From Bacteroides sp. (lineage in GTDB: Bacteria > Bacteroidota > Bacteroidia > Bacteroidales > Bacteroidaceae): a DNA stretch of 35,690 nt. Every line of letters starts with the position of its first letter. The first letter of the stretch is position 1. The position numbers were made by a program, and so were the translations under genes. The stretch covers positions 1 through 35,690 of the forward strand of contig NZ_JAICZW010000053.1 of assembly GCF_029057325.1 (NCBI RefSeq), written 5' to 3'. Below are positions 1 to 6,921 of this stretch, one piece after another. A model generated the notes under the pieces. The model searched no databases. It was given only the letters and a program-made list of their open reading frames with translations, and was not told where the DNA came from.

Positions 1-868
1 TCACGATAGTTTGTGCCTTCTGTTTGTCGCCTTCAGCAAGGGCGTTCTTCAGGCGTTCGTTCTCGGCGGTCATGTCGTTCAGCTTCTGACGCATGCTTTC
101 CAAATCACCATAATTGTAACGATAAACGGTCTTGCTGCGGTTCCAGCCACGTTGTTTGAACTTGTAGGTCAGGCCCAATGTGGCAGACAGGTTTCCCTCA
201 CCGAAGCGGCCACCGCCCTCACCGTCGAAGCGGTCGTTGACAAACATGCCGCGCACATCGAGGTTCAAAGCCAGCGCATCACAGAAGTGCCAGGAGGTCA
301 GGATACCGAGATTGGCGCTCACCTCTTTGGCAGAGGGCGAGTCATAGACACGTGCCCAGCCGAGACCTGCATAGGGGCTGAGGTCCCACTTGCGGTTCTC
401 GTTGTAGCCGCCGAAAAGATTCAGCACGTTGAAAAGCACGTCGGCGTGGAGGTTACCCATCTTGTACTTGGATTGCTCCAGCCAGTGGGGAGCACCGCCA
501 CCATCTACAGGTTTTCCATTTCCGTGAGCCGAATCCTCGTTCTTGTCACCCGGATGCTTGGTGGCACCCTTGCTTTGCAGACCGCTATACATGAAGCGGA
601 CGCCGATGCCCGGAGTGAACCACTTGCCTACAGCCACATCCAGTGCCGGAGCGATACGTTTGCCGAAAGATTGTTGCTTGTCATGGTCGCCGAAGTAAAC
701 CTGTCCGCCGGCCCCGAGGCTGATGAACCAGTTGCTCCAGAAGCGGTTGGTCTCCACTTTGTACTTGTCCGTGCTGTATTCCACCTTTTCTTCTGTGTCG
801 GAAGTCTGCGCGAAGGCCGGACAAAGAGCCAGGGCGCACAAGGCGGTTAAAAAGAATTTCTTAGTCAT
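1..868 (-). CDS. OmpA-like outer-membrane protein, 3' end outside the window
   Basis: Reading leftward from the ATG at 868 there is an open frame of 289 codons that runs off the window edge without a stop. Residues 1-20 form a signal peptide (MTKKFF followed by a hydrophobic run ending PAFA). The following ~200 residues have the alternating aromatic/glycine pattern of an outer-membrane beta-barrel (WFISLGAGGQVYFGD; LSPYAGLGWARVYD; ATLGLTYKFK). The last visible part (YGDLESMRQKLNDM and beyond) is a charged coiled-coil, as is usual between the barrel and the peptidoglycan-binding OmpA domain of Bacteroides OmpA-family porins. That C-terminal domain is not visible, so the family call rests on barrel plus coiled coil. 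The gene starts 24 nt after the GH27 stop, so it may be cotranscribed, but OmpA-family genes often have their own promoter. Confidence is high for a real gene and moderate for the name. Confidence 0.8.
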   Translation of the reverse strand, partial: MTKKFFLTALCALALCPAFAQTSDTEEKVEYSTDKYKVETNRFWSNWFISLGAGGQVYFGDHDKQQSFGKRIAPALDVAVGKWFTPGIGVRFMYSGLQSKGATKHPGDKNEDSAHGNGKPVDGGGAPHWLEQSKYKMGNLHADVLFNVLNLFGGYNENRKWDLSPYAGLGWARVYDSPSAKEVSANLGILTSWHFCDALALNLDVRGMFVNDRFDGEGGGRFGEGNLSATLGLTYKFKQRGWNRSKTVYRYNYGDLESMRQKLNDMTAENERLKNALAEGDKQKAQTIV

Positions 869-892
869 CTTGTTGTTATTAAAAAAGATTAA

Positions 893-3466
893 TTAGTTGT
901 TTTTTGTCAACCTTACGACGAAGGTGCCGTGCGCCGCAATCGTAGCAGTCAGCGATGACGAAGCGGAGAGGCTTCCCGCGTCTTTCAGTCCGATAAGGTC
1001 TCTTGCCGAATAGGATGCGCTTTGGTCAAGAGCATCGTAATCGGTCATGGAGATGGTAGCGGTTGCCTGGCTGTCGCTGAGGTTGACGGCGGCAATCGCC
1101 ACATCGCCGTTGGCAAGATCCTTCTGATAGTAGTCGATGCCGTTGGCACTCTTGATGTACTCGGCGCCCTGTCCCAAGGGGTCTTGGTTGATGGCGATAA
1201 GTTCCTCGTTCTTGACAAGCGCAAGGTCGTGCGCCAATTCGGCCGAAGTCATGTCCTTGGTCATGTCGAAGCCCAGCAGAATGGGAGAACTCCACATACA
1301 CCACATGGCAAATGAGGTCTCGGCTTCGATTGAGTTCAGGCCGGGATTCCTTCTTGTTGGATTGGAAATAGGAAATTCAACATAAACACAATCGTTCGAG
1401 GATTGGCCGGTGCCACGAATACCGACACAGATCATATCGGCATCGTTGTAACGGTTGATGCCCACATACGGCCAAAGGTTGCGCATCAGCACGATGGTGT
1501 TGTGCAGTCCCACACCGTTGGCATTCTGATCGTTGTTCTTGCTGCTTCCGACCTTGCCCCACCAGCCGTCGCGGCCGTCGTAGCTCATGCGCCAGCAGGT
1601 GGCACCAGTCTCGGCACCCCACTTCCAAGGTTCGTGAACACCCCATTCGCACATATAGAGCATCAGGCCGCGGCTTTTGAGCGCCTGCCCCATCTTGGTG
1701 TAGAGTTCAAGTGCCTTGCTGTGGGAGTTCCATTCGGTATTGAGGCCGGCATATCCATCCTTGAAGTTCGATGAGGTGGCACCCGTGGGAGCCATCGTGG
1801 TGTCGTAATACCAATCTTCCTTTACGAAGTCGTAGCCCCAGTCCTGATAGTCTTGCGCATGGAGTTCCTCGTAGCCGTAGGATGCGAAGTACTTCTCGCA
1901 GGTCTTGGTTCCGCAGTCGGTGTAGATACCGGCTTTCAGGCCGTAGCTGTGAATCAAGTCCGCCATGCGCTTCATGCCGTTCACGCCGTCCACTGTGGGG
2001 AACTTGTCTGCATTGGGAATCTGGTGGCCGTTTTCGTTCTTATCCTTCACCTGCCAGCAGTCGTCTATGCCGAAGTAGCTGTAGCCAGCGCTGATGAGAC
2101 CCTTGTCTCTCATGCCTGCCAGCTGGGCGGAAAGGATGTCGTAGCTGATTTCGCCCTTAAGCACATTCCAGGTCTGCCAGCCCATCATGGGGGTGGGCGA
2201 CAGGAGTTCGTCGGCCGCAGCGGCCACGTGGAGCTTGATGCCTTCCTGATAGGTGGTGCCGCCCACGGTGAACTCTACTGAATAGACATAGTCGTCGGCT
2301 GCGGGTGCCGTACCCTGCACAAGGCAGCGTTCAGCGTTCCACGTCAGACCTTCGGGCAGGTTGTAGGCACGCTTCACGCCTTCCTTTACGGGAACCGCCG
2401 CAATGTTCTCCGCAGAGGTAGTGTGCGAAGGGTCATTGGGCACGCGGATTTTGTGCATGAAGGGCTGCCCGGCAATGGCATAGACCGTGTTGGCGCAGGC
2501 CAGGCGACTCTGGAGCCCGGACACCCAGGCGGCGTTCTCCTCCTTGCCGTCGGGGTTCTCTTCCAGCGTCCAGCTGTCGGCATACAGTGCCAGGGAGAGG
2601 GGCACGGTGTAGTAGTAGTTGGCCTTCAGCGCATCGGCCTTCATCGTAGTGGTGAAGGTGGCGATGTGCTTGTGGGTGGTGACGGTCACCGTGGCCGTCT
2701 TGCCTTGCAAGCCTGTGGCGGGGAAGACGCTCATGTAGCCGTACACCGTGGAGCCGCCGGTCAGCTCGGGCGTGTCGCTCCATTCCATCACCACCTTGGC
2801 GGCATCGCCGGCCGGGGTAAGCGTGGTGGCGCCGCTCTGGGTGAGGTCGCAGGTGAAGTCGCCATACAGCTGCGCGCCCTCTATCTGGAGCGACACGCTG
2901 AGCAGACGCTCGCTTGCCACATCCGTGCCCGTGGCGTTCACGGCGAAGCGCAGGAAGGGGAAAATGTTCTTGAAGCAGAACTTCCCGCTGTTGCCCGGCT
3001 GGGGAGTGCCCGCCTTCCAGTCGCCTTCAAGCCGGCGTGTGGTGGAATTGTAGCGCTGCGTGCCTGCCAATGTGCCTTTCACCGCCGCGGGGTCGGTGCC
3101 CGCCGTGGAGGTGTAGGGATAGTAGGCGTATTGCGGCGTCTCCCCGCTTGCCAGCGTGCCGGCAAAGGTGGCCTTGTCGCTTTCGGCCGTGTTTTGGTTG
3201 CTGAACGGGGCGTTGGTCGTGCCGTTGCCGCCATAGACGCCTATCACATCTTCGGGAAGCCAGTTGATGCCTATCTGCCCGGAGGTGTAGTCGGTGGGGT
3301 CTATCGCCGTGCGGCTTTCTACCTCGCCGGATGCCGACGGTTGGGTGGTGACCTCTATGAGGGTATTCCCGCCGCCGACAGAGAGGTCGTCCGCCGTACA
3401 TCCGCTCATGGCAAACGTGCAGGCTAATGCCGATATGCCGTATATAGTATTCTTAAGTTTCTTCAT
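893..3466 (-). CDS. Fimbrillin-like / GH27 alpha-galactosidase fusion lipoprotein
   Basis: This 857-residue protein begins at the ATG at 3466, which precedes a good lipoprotein signal (MKKLKN, hydrophobic run, AMSGC with Cys23); an upstream in-frame ATG at 3499 is less likely. Residues ~35-300 resemble the Mfa-like/fimbrillin fold of Bacteroidales surface lipoproteins (SRTAIDPTDY, YYPYTSTAGTDP, ANYYYTVPLSL). Residues ~330-415 look like a putative Ig domain (LPEGLTWN...VQGTAPA). From ~427 onward is a GH27 catalytic domain: PMMGWQTWN, YFGIDDCW with DD at 468-469, nucleophile Asp551 in VKEDW, acid/base Asp630 in CWRMSYD, and a C-terminal beta domain. Predicted action is hydrolysis of terminal alpha-galactosides at the cell surface. 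It follows the fimbrillin/PI-PLC-like gene with an 85-nt gap that contains a hairpin. Joining a pilin-like domain to a glycosidase is unusual. Confidence 0.92.
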   Translation of the reverse strand: MKKLKNTIYGISALACTFAMSGCTADDLSVGGGNTLIEVTTQPSASGEVESRTAIDPTDYTSGQIGINWLPEDVIGVYGGNGTTNAPFSNQNTAESDKATFAGTLASGETPQYAYYPYTSTAGTDPAAVKGTLAGTQRYNSTTRRLEGDWKAGTPQPGNSGKFCFKNIFPFLRFAVNATGTDVASERLLSVSLQIEGAQLYGDFTCDLTQSGATTLTPAGDAAKVVMEWSDTPELTGGSTVYGYMSVFPATGLQGKTATVTVTTHKHIATFTTTMKADALKANYYYTVPLSLALYADSWTLEENPDGKEENAAWVSGLQSRLACANTVYAIAGQPFMHKIRVPNDPSHTTSAENIAAVPVKEGVKRAYNLPEGLTWNAERCLVQGTAPAADDYVYSVEFTVGGTTYQEGIKLHVAAAADELLSPTPMMGWQTWNVLKGEISYDILSAQLAGMRDKGLISAGYSYFGIDDCWQVKDKNENGHQIPNADKFPTVDGVNGMKRMADLIHSYGLKAGIYTDCGTKTCEKYFASYGYEELHAQDYQDWGYDFVKEDWYYDTTMAPTGATSSNFKDGYAGLNTEWNSHSKALELYTKMGQALKSRGLMLYMCEWGVHEPWKWGAETGATCWRMSYDGRDGWWGKVGSSKNNDQNANGVGLHNTIVLMRNLWPYVGINRYNDADMICVGIRGTGQSSNDCVYVEFPISNPTRRNPGLNSIEAETSFAMWCMWSSPILLGFDMTKDMTSAELAHDLALVKNEELIAINQDPLGQGAEYIKSANGIDYYQKDLANGDVAIAAVNLSDSQATATISMTDYDALDQSASYSARDLIGLKDAGSLSASSSLTATIAAHGTFVVRLTKNN

Positions 3467-3502
3467 AAAGTGAAAATAGTATGTAATGTATTGTTTCAAA
3501 GA

Positions 3503-3542
3503 GGCGTAATCGCGGGCGGTGCGTACCTACCGCGATTACGCC
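3503..3542 (-). terminator. Strong hairpin between two surface-protein genes
   Basis: Perfect 13-bp inverted repeat, GGCGTAATCGCGG at 3503-3515 and its complement at 3530-3542, with a 14-nt loop. It lies between the stop of the PI-PLC-like gene (3552) and the start of the GH27 gene (3466). On the minus strand the stem is followed by TCTTTG rather than a long T tract. It could act as a leaky terminator or attenuator, or protect the 3' end of the upstream message. Confidence 0.55.
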
Positions 3543-3551
3543 GTGATTTAC

Positions 3552-5753
3552 TTACCAAAGAGATTCTCCGTTTCCAGTGCCGAGAACGTCACCAGAAGGC
3601 GCTTTCTTGGCAGCGGGGCGACGGGCAAGCGTGAAGTTCGGATCGGCGTTGTGCTCAATCACGGCTTGGATACCTTGGGCGGTAGTGGGCACGTTCGTTG
3701 CATCGCCTACGCAGTTGAACATTACCCAACCCCACGGCTTGTTGGTAGGCTTGTCGGTTTTGTTAAGCCAAAGGGTGTTGAGAGTTGCTGCAACTTGAGA
3801 AGTGTAGTAATATGTATTTTTTATACTTTTATGTAAAGCACCGCACCCTCCCAAATAGGTCATCGCGAAGTTCTTATGCTCGTTTGAGTTGTAATTGTCG
3901 GCGTATGCGGCAAGAATGGCCGTTGCGTTGCTTTCAACACCGGATCTATATCCGAATCCCATAGTTACTCCCCAACCCGAATTCAAATTTTTCCATTCCA
4001 TCGGATTAGCACAATCAGAATAGATGATGTTCATATTCCCGGTCAGAGCCGAAGCTGATGAGCCACCGGCATTGGTAGCAGGAAGCGTACCGTAGAGCAT
4101 GGGCGCATAATACGGGGCGGTTTCAGCGGCCTTTGCATAGGAATTCGTCCATATATTGGCTTCGGCCAACTGATTCCATGCGCCGGTGTATTTACCGTTA
4201 AGCTGCACCTTGATAATTATTTTTCCTTTGACATCGCCGATGGTGGTGTTGGGAGTGATGCCGGTTGCAACCAAGCCTTGACTGGCGGCATTGTCAAGTA
4301 TGACTTTCAAGCAGCTGTACAAAGTGGACATCTTCGATTCATTTACGTCAGCAATCCAGTCGGAGATGGTGAGCACACAGAACTCGTCCTTGTGGATTCC
4401 CGACATCTCCGTATGCAAGGCCTTGAGCACATCGCTGAGAGTCCAATAACCGCCGGCAGGATTCGATACAGAATTACCTTGAGAATCCGTGATGCCCACC
4501 GACGTGCTTCCACCATCAATGGAAGATGTCTGATTGATGGTATTGACATGGCACTGGAACACGCGCGCACCGGCATTGAACTGCTCGGCCAGGGTCTTTG
4601 TCTGGGTCTGCATGTAGTCGTCTGAATGCAGATAGTTGAACGTCAGCGCGGAGCCCGGCAATGAAATCTCGGAGAGGTAGATGTTCTCGTCTAACTGCGA
4701 CAGCCAAATCGTGTAGTCAAGTTTCAAATTGTCAACATCAATCTTCGGGAGTTTCACGAAATGAATCTGCTTCGGCTGGAATTTACCCATCTCCAAAGTC
4801 TTGGTTATGTTTTTGGCCTGTGATGTCACGACCTTTACCTTAAGCGTCGTGACATCCGGGTTGGGAATCATGAAGGCGCGCACCCGAAACGTGCTGCTAT
4901 TACCCATCAACACTCCCACCTTGTTGCCACTGGCATCGTTGAACATCGTCTCAACCGAAATGCTGTTTGAGGCGTTTGTACCGAAGGTAAAATTCCCATT
5001 CGAGTAATCATACGTGAAGTCGCCCGCAATGGGAGCGTCAGCCTCGATGATAACCGAAGTGATGCGCACATTCGACGTCGTATTGCTGTTAGTACCATTT
5101 ACGGTGATGTCCATCATCGTGGCGAAAGGCTCGAACTGCAACTGCACTTTTCCTTCATTTCCGGTAGTGGGCGTGTAACCCGTTTCCTTGGCAATCATCA
5201 GCGCACAGTTCATGTCGGCGGTCGTCTGGAGTTCTGTAACCGGTTTGTCAGTCATCGTTTCCGTAGCGGAAGCCGTCTGGTTGACGGGCATCGTGGCGGA
5301 AAGCGCATTGCCCGTGCCGCTGCCTGCCGTGACAGCCGAAGCGGGATACATGGCGTAGAAGTTGTAACTGTCGGCCGTACCTACCTGCACGCCGGTATCG
5401 CCGTCCTTGGTGACAGGAGCAGGGCCAGCCAAGTTCTGCGTGGCATTGACCGTGTACGAAGCCTGATTGCGCCCGGCCGCCGCCTCGGGAGAATAGATGT
5501 AGATGTGGTCCTTTGGATCCTCATAGTTCCAGAAAATCTTCCATGCAGTGGCAGCCGGATTGGCCTCATCCGTAGGGTCGTAATAGGTACGCGTCTCACC
5601 GGACTCGGAGTCAACCCCGGCACCGAAATTGAATTCCACACCTTCGGGCAGGGGTTTGTTGCCCGGCATATCGTCATCTGTACATCCGGCGAGGCTTAAG
5701 GCCAGCAAAGGCAAAGCAAGAGCCGGAATTAAAAATCTCTTATTCATATTCAT
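3552..5753 (-). CDS. Fimbrillin-like lipoprotein with C-terminal PI-PLC-like domain lacking the catalytic His
   Basis: 733 residues (or 731 from the second ATG at 5747). It has a lipoprotein signal with LSLAGC, Cys24, followed by DDD. Residues ~38-335 are Mfa-like/fimbrillin in character (TRTYYDPTDE, YNFYAMYPASA, GKFQPKQIHFVKLP). From ~350 the pattern matches the X domain of phosphatidylinositol-specific phospholipase C: SEISLPGSALTFNY (361-374), QTKTLAEQFNAGARVFQCHV (384-403), TLSDVLKALH, then GDVKGKIIIKVQ (506-517). In active family members the first motif reads PGTHDS with a catalytic His; here that position is Ala369, and no obvious second catalytic His follows the ARVFQCHV strand. I infer a surface-exposed pseudoenzyme or binding domain. 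It shares its N-terminal design with the next gene, suggesting a paired module. Fimbrillin part 0.8, PI-PLC fold 0.65. Confidence 0.82.
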   Translation of the reverse strand: MNMNKRFLIPALALPLLALSLAGCTDDDMPGNKPLPEGVEFNFGAGVDSESGETRTYYDPTDEANPAATAWKIFWNYEDPKDHIYIYSPEAAAGRNQASYTVNATQNLAGPAPVTKDGDTGVQVGTADSYNFYAMYPASAVTAGSGTGNALSATMPVNQTASATETMTDKPVTELQTTADMNCALMIAKETGYTPTTGNEGKVQLQFEPFATMMDITVNGTNSNTTSNVRITSVIIEADAPIAGDFTYDYSNGNFTFGTNASNSISVETMFNDASGNKVGVLMGNSSTFRVRAFMIPNPDVTTLKVKVVTSQAKNITKTLEMGKFQPKQIHFVKLPKIDVDNLKLDYTIWLSQLDENIYLSEISLPGSALTFNYLHSDDYMQTQTKTLAEQFNAGARVFQCHVNTINQTSSIDGGSTSVGITDSQGNSVSNPAGGYWTLSDVLKALHTEMSGIHKDEFCVLTISDWIADVNESKMSTLYSCLKVILDNAASQGLVATGITPNTTIGDVKGKIIIKVQLNGKYTGAWNQLAEANIWTNSYAKAAETAPYYAPMLYGTLPATNAGGSSASALTGNMNIIYSDCANPMEWKNLNSGWGVTMGFGYRSGVESNATAILAAYADNYNSNEHKNFAMTYLGGCGALHKSIKNTYYYTSQVAATLNTLWLNKTDKPTNKPWGWVMFNCVGDATNVPTTAQGIQAVIEHNADPNFTLARRPAAKKAPSGDVLGTGNGESLW

Positions 5754-5769
5754 TCAGATTATGTTTTTA

Positions 5770-5973
5770 TTAGTTGTTTGTATCCCAACTACCGTTAGAA
5801 AAGTCATTGGCCGAATTAAAATCCGTATTTACATCTTGAGCTGTAGTTGTCACACCAGGTGACTTGGCTGTTGCATCGATGGAACCGCACAGGTTCCCCT
5901 CCAGTTCCACCTGAGTCTTCTTCGTGGCAGGAGCCTCGTAGGGCTTCAAGTCCTTGTTTTCATTTTTGTCCAT
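5770..5973 (-). CDS. Small Ser/Thr/Asn-rich peptide (67 residues), function unknown
   Basis: The start chosen is the ATG at 5973 (MDKNENKDLKPYEAPATKKT); the frame is open further upstream but that part runs through a repeat array. The peptide has three parts: a charged Lys/Glu-rich N-terminus, a central VELEGNLCGS motif with the only cysteine, and a C-terminal tail rich in Ser, Thr, Asn and Asp that ends SNGSWDTNN. Short proteins of this plan (KPYEAPxxxxxxLEGxxC followed by a variable tail) are common next to fimbrillin-type genes in Bacteroides; their role is not established as far as I know. It has no signal peptide. It lies 17 nt upstream of the fimbrillin/PI-PLC gene and downstream of the HU/Ig gene. 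It is a candidate substrate for the PqqD/HprK-like module further upstream, but that is inference. Confidence 0.7.
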   Translation of the reverse strand: MDKNENKDLKPYEAPATKKTQVELEGNLCGSIDATAKSPGVTTTAQDVNTDFNSANDFSNGSWDTNN

Positions 5974-6023
5974 ACACTTTATAATGTTTAAAAAGTTAAT
6001 AAATCCGTTTTTATGCTTCCCCG

Positions 6024-6092
6024 CCATGTGAGGGTGCCTCACATTACCGTGTGAGGATGCCTCACATTACCGTGCGAGGGCGTCTTGCATTA
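6024..6092 (-). repeat. Three tandem 23-bp units, each holding a short palindrome
   Basis: Units lie at 6024-6046, 6047-6069 and 6070-6092. Units 1 and 2 each contain TGTGAGG, a 3-nt spacer, then CCTCACA, a perfect 7+3+7 hairpin; unit 3 is a diverged copy (TGCGAGG...TCTTGCA). The array begins inside the last codon and stop of the HU/Ig gene and runs into the leader of the 67-residue peptide gene. It may be an RNA stem array, protein-binding sites, or a REP-like element. Confidence 0.75.
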
Positions 6093-6899
6093 TCCGAGGG
6101 GATTCTTTTCCTGATCGCCATCGCTGCCGGAACCTCCGCCGGTTGTCTCGCCGCCTCCCGTAGAAGGGGGTGTGGTGCCCACGTAGATGAGTTTCTCCAC
6201 CGTGCGGACGGATTTCAGGAGGCGGTTCCCTCCGCCATACTGCGTGGTGAGGCGCAGGCGGTAGGTGCCGTCGGCAAGCGTGGCGGGGATGATAAAGATG
6301 ACTTTCGAGGGGTCGTTCACCACGAAGAGGTCGTCGGTGATGCGGGTCATGGCACCGCTCTCCGAGGTGAGGGTGATGCCCACTTCCTCGGCGGTGCCTG
6401 CCACGCGGAGGTTGCGGCCCGTGAGGGTGAAGGCACGTCCGGCGGTGGCGGTGGCGTCTTGCGCGCGGGTGGCGGCATCGGCCACGCCGCCGATGTAGAT
6501 GGCGGCACCCTTCTCGCCGATGATGTTGACGGTGGTATTCTTGATGGCTTGGCGCAGATCGGCCCCCATCTGGAAGTTCACCGTGATGGAGTTCTTCTGC
6601 GGGTTCCAGGCGCTGTTCTCGATGACTCCGCGGAAGGAGGTGGAGGCGTAGTAGAGGCCCGCGTTGACGCTGTAGCCGCTCATGAGGAGGCGTTTGACTA
6701 TGCGCTTCTCCAGCTCGTGCACGTGGAGGATGGTCTCGCGGCGGAGGCCGGAGTCTTCTGCCACCATCTCGCTGATGATGCGCTCTTCATCGGCGGCGCC
6801 GATGGAGACGGGGACCAGGATAACGTCTTCGGTGTTGTCCTTGGTGACGGTGTTGTCCATCAACTGCCCGTTGATTTGATACTTGATTTCTGTTGCCAT
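6090..6899 (-). CDS. HU-like DNA-binding protein with Ig-fold (DUF4469-type) C-terminus
   Basis: 269 residues from the ATG at 6899 (MATEIKYQINGQ), 22 nt after the Wzc stop. Residues ~1-125 fit the divergent HU/IHF-like fold of Bacteroidetes: a helical pair around EERIISEMVAEDSGLRRETI and a strand region SITVNFQMGADLRQAI. Residues ~130-240 are an all-beta Ig-like domain (FTLTGRNLRVAG, IIPATLADGTYRLRL, QYGGG). The tail is a Gly/Thr/Ser/Asp-rich linker ending in NPLG. This matches the architecture called HU-HIG or DUF4469 proteins, of unknown precise role. There is no signal peptide, so it acts in the cytoplasm, possibly on DNA. Its place between wzc and the surface-protein genes suggests a regulatory or organising role in the locus. 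The C-terminal NPLG is shared with the separate HU-like protein at 31642-32184. Confidence 0.8.
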   Translation of the reverse strand: MATEIKYQINGQLMDNTVTKDNTEDVILVPVSIGAADEERIISEMVAEDSGLRRETILHVHELEKRIVKRLLMSGYSVNAGLYYASTSFRGVIENSAWNPQKNSITVNFQMGADLRQAIKNTTVNIIGEKGAAIYIGGVADAATRAQDATATAGRAFTLTGRNLRVAGTAEEVGITLTSESGAMTRITDDLFVVNDPSKVIFIIPATLADGTYRLRLTTQYGGGNRLLKSVRTVEKLIYVGTTPPSTGGGETTGGGSGSDGDQEKNPLG

Positions 6900-6921
6900 A
6901 TCGATATGTTTTTTAGTTTTT

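Noticed and set aside
11..850. 279-codon plus-strand open frame at the left edge
   Set aside because: It is antisense to the OmpA-like frame, which has a signal peptide and a beta-barrel pattern.
2423..3427. 334-codon plus-strand open frame opposite the fimbrillin part of the GH27 gene
   Set aside because: It has low-complexity Gly/Arg/Ala composition and no start context; the minus strand encodes a recognisable lipoprotein.
6024..6092. CRISPR-like array
   Set aside because: The units are directly tandem with no spacers and there are no cas genes.
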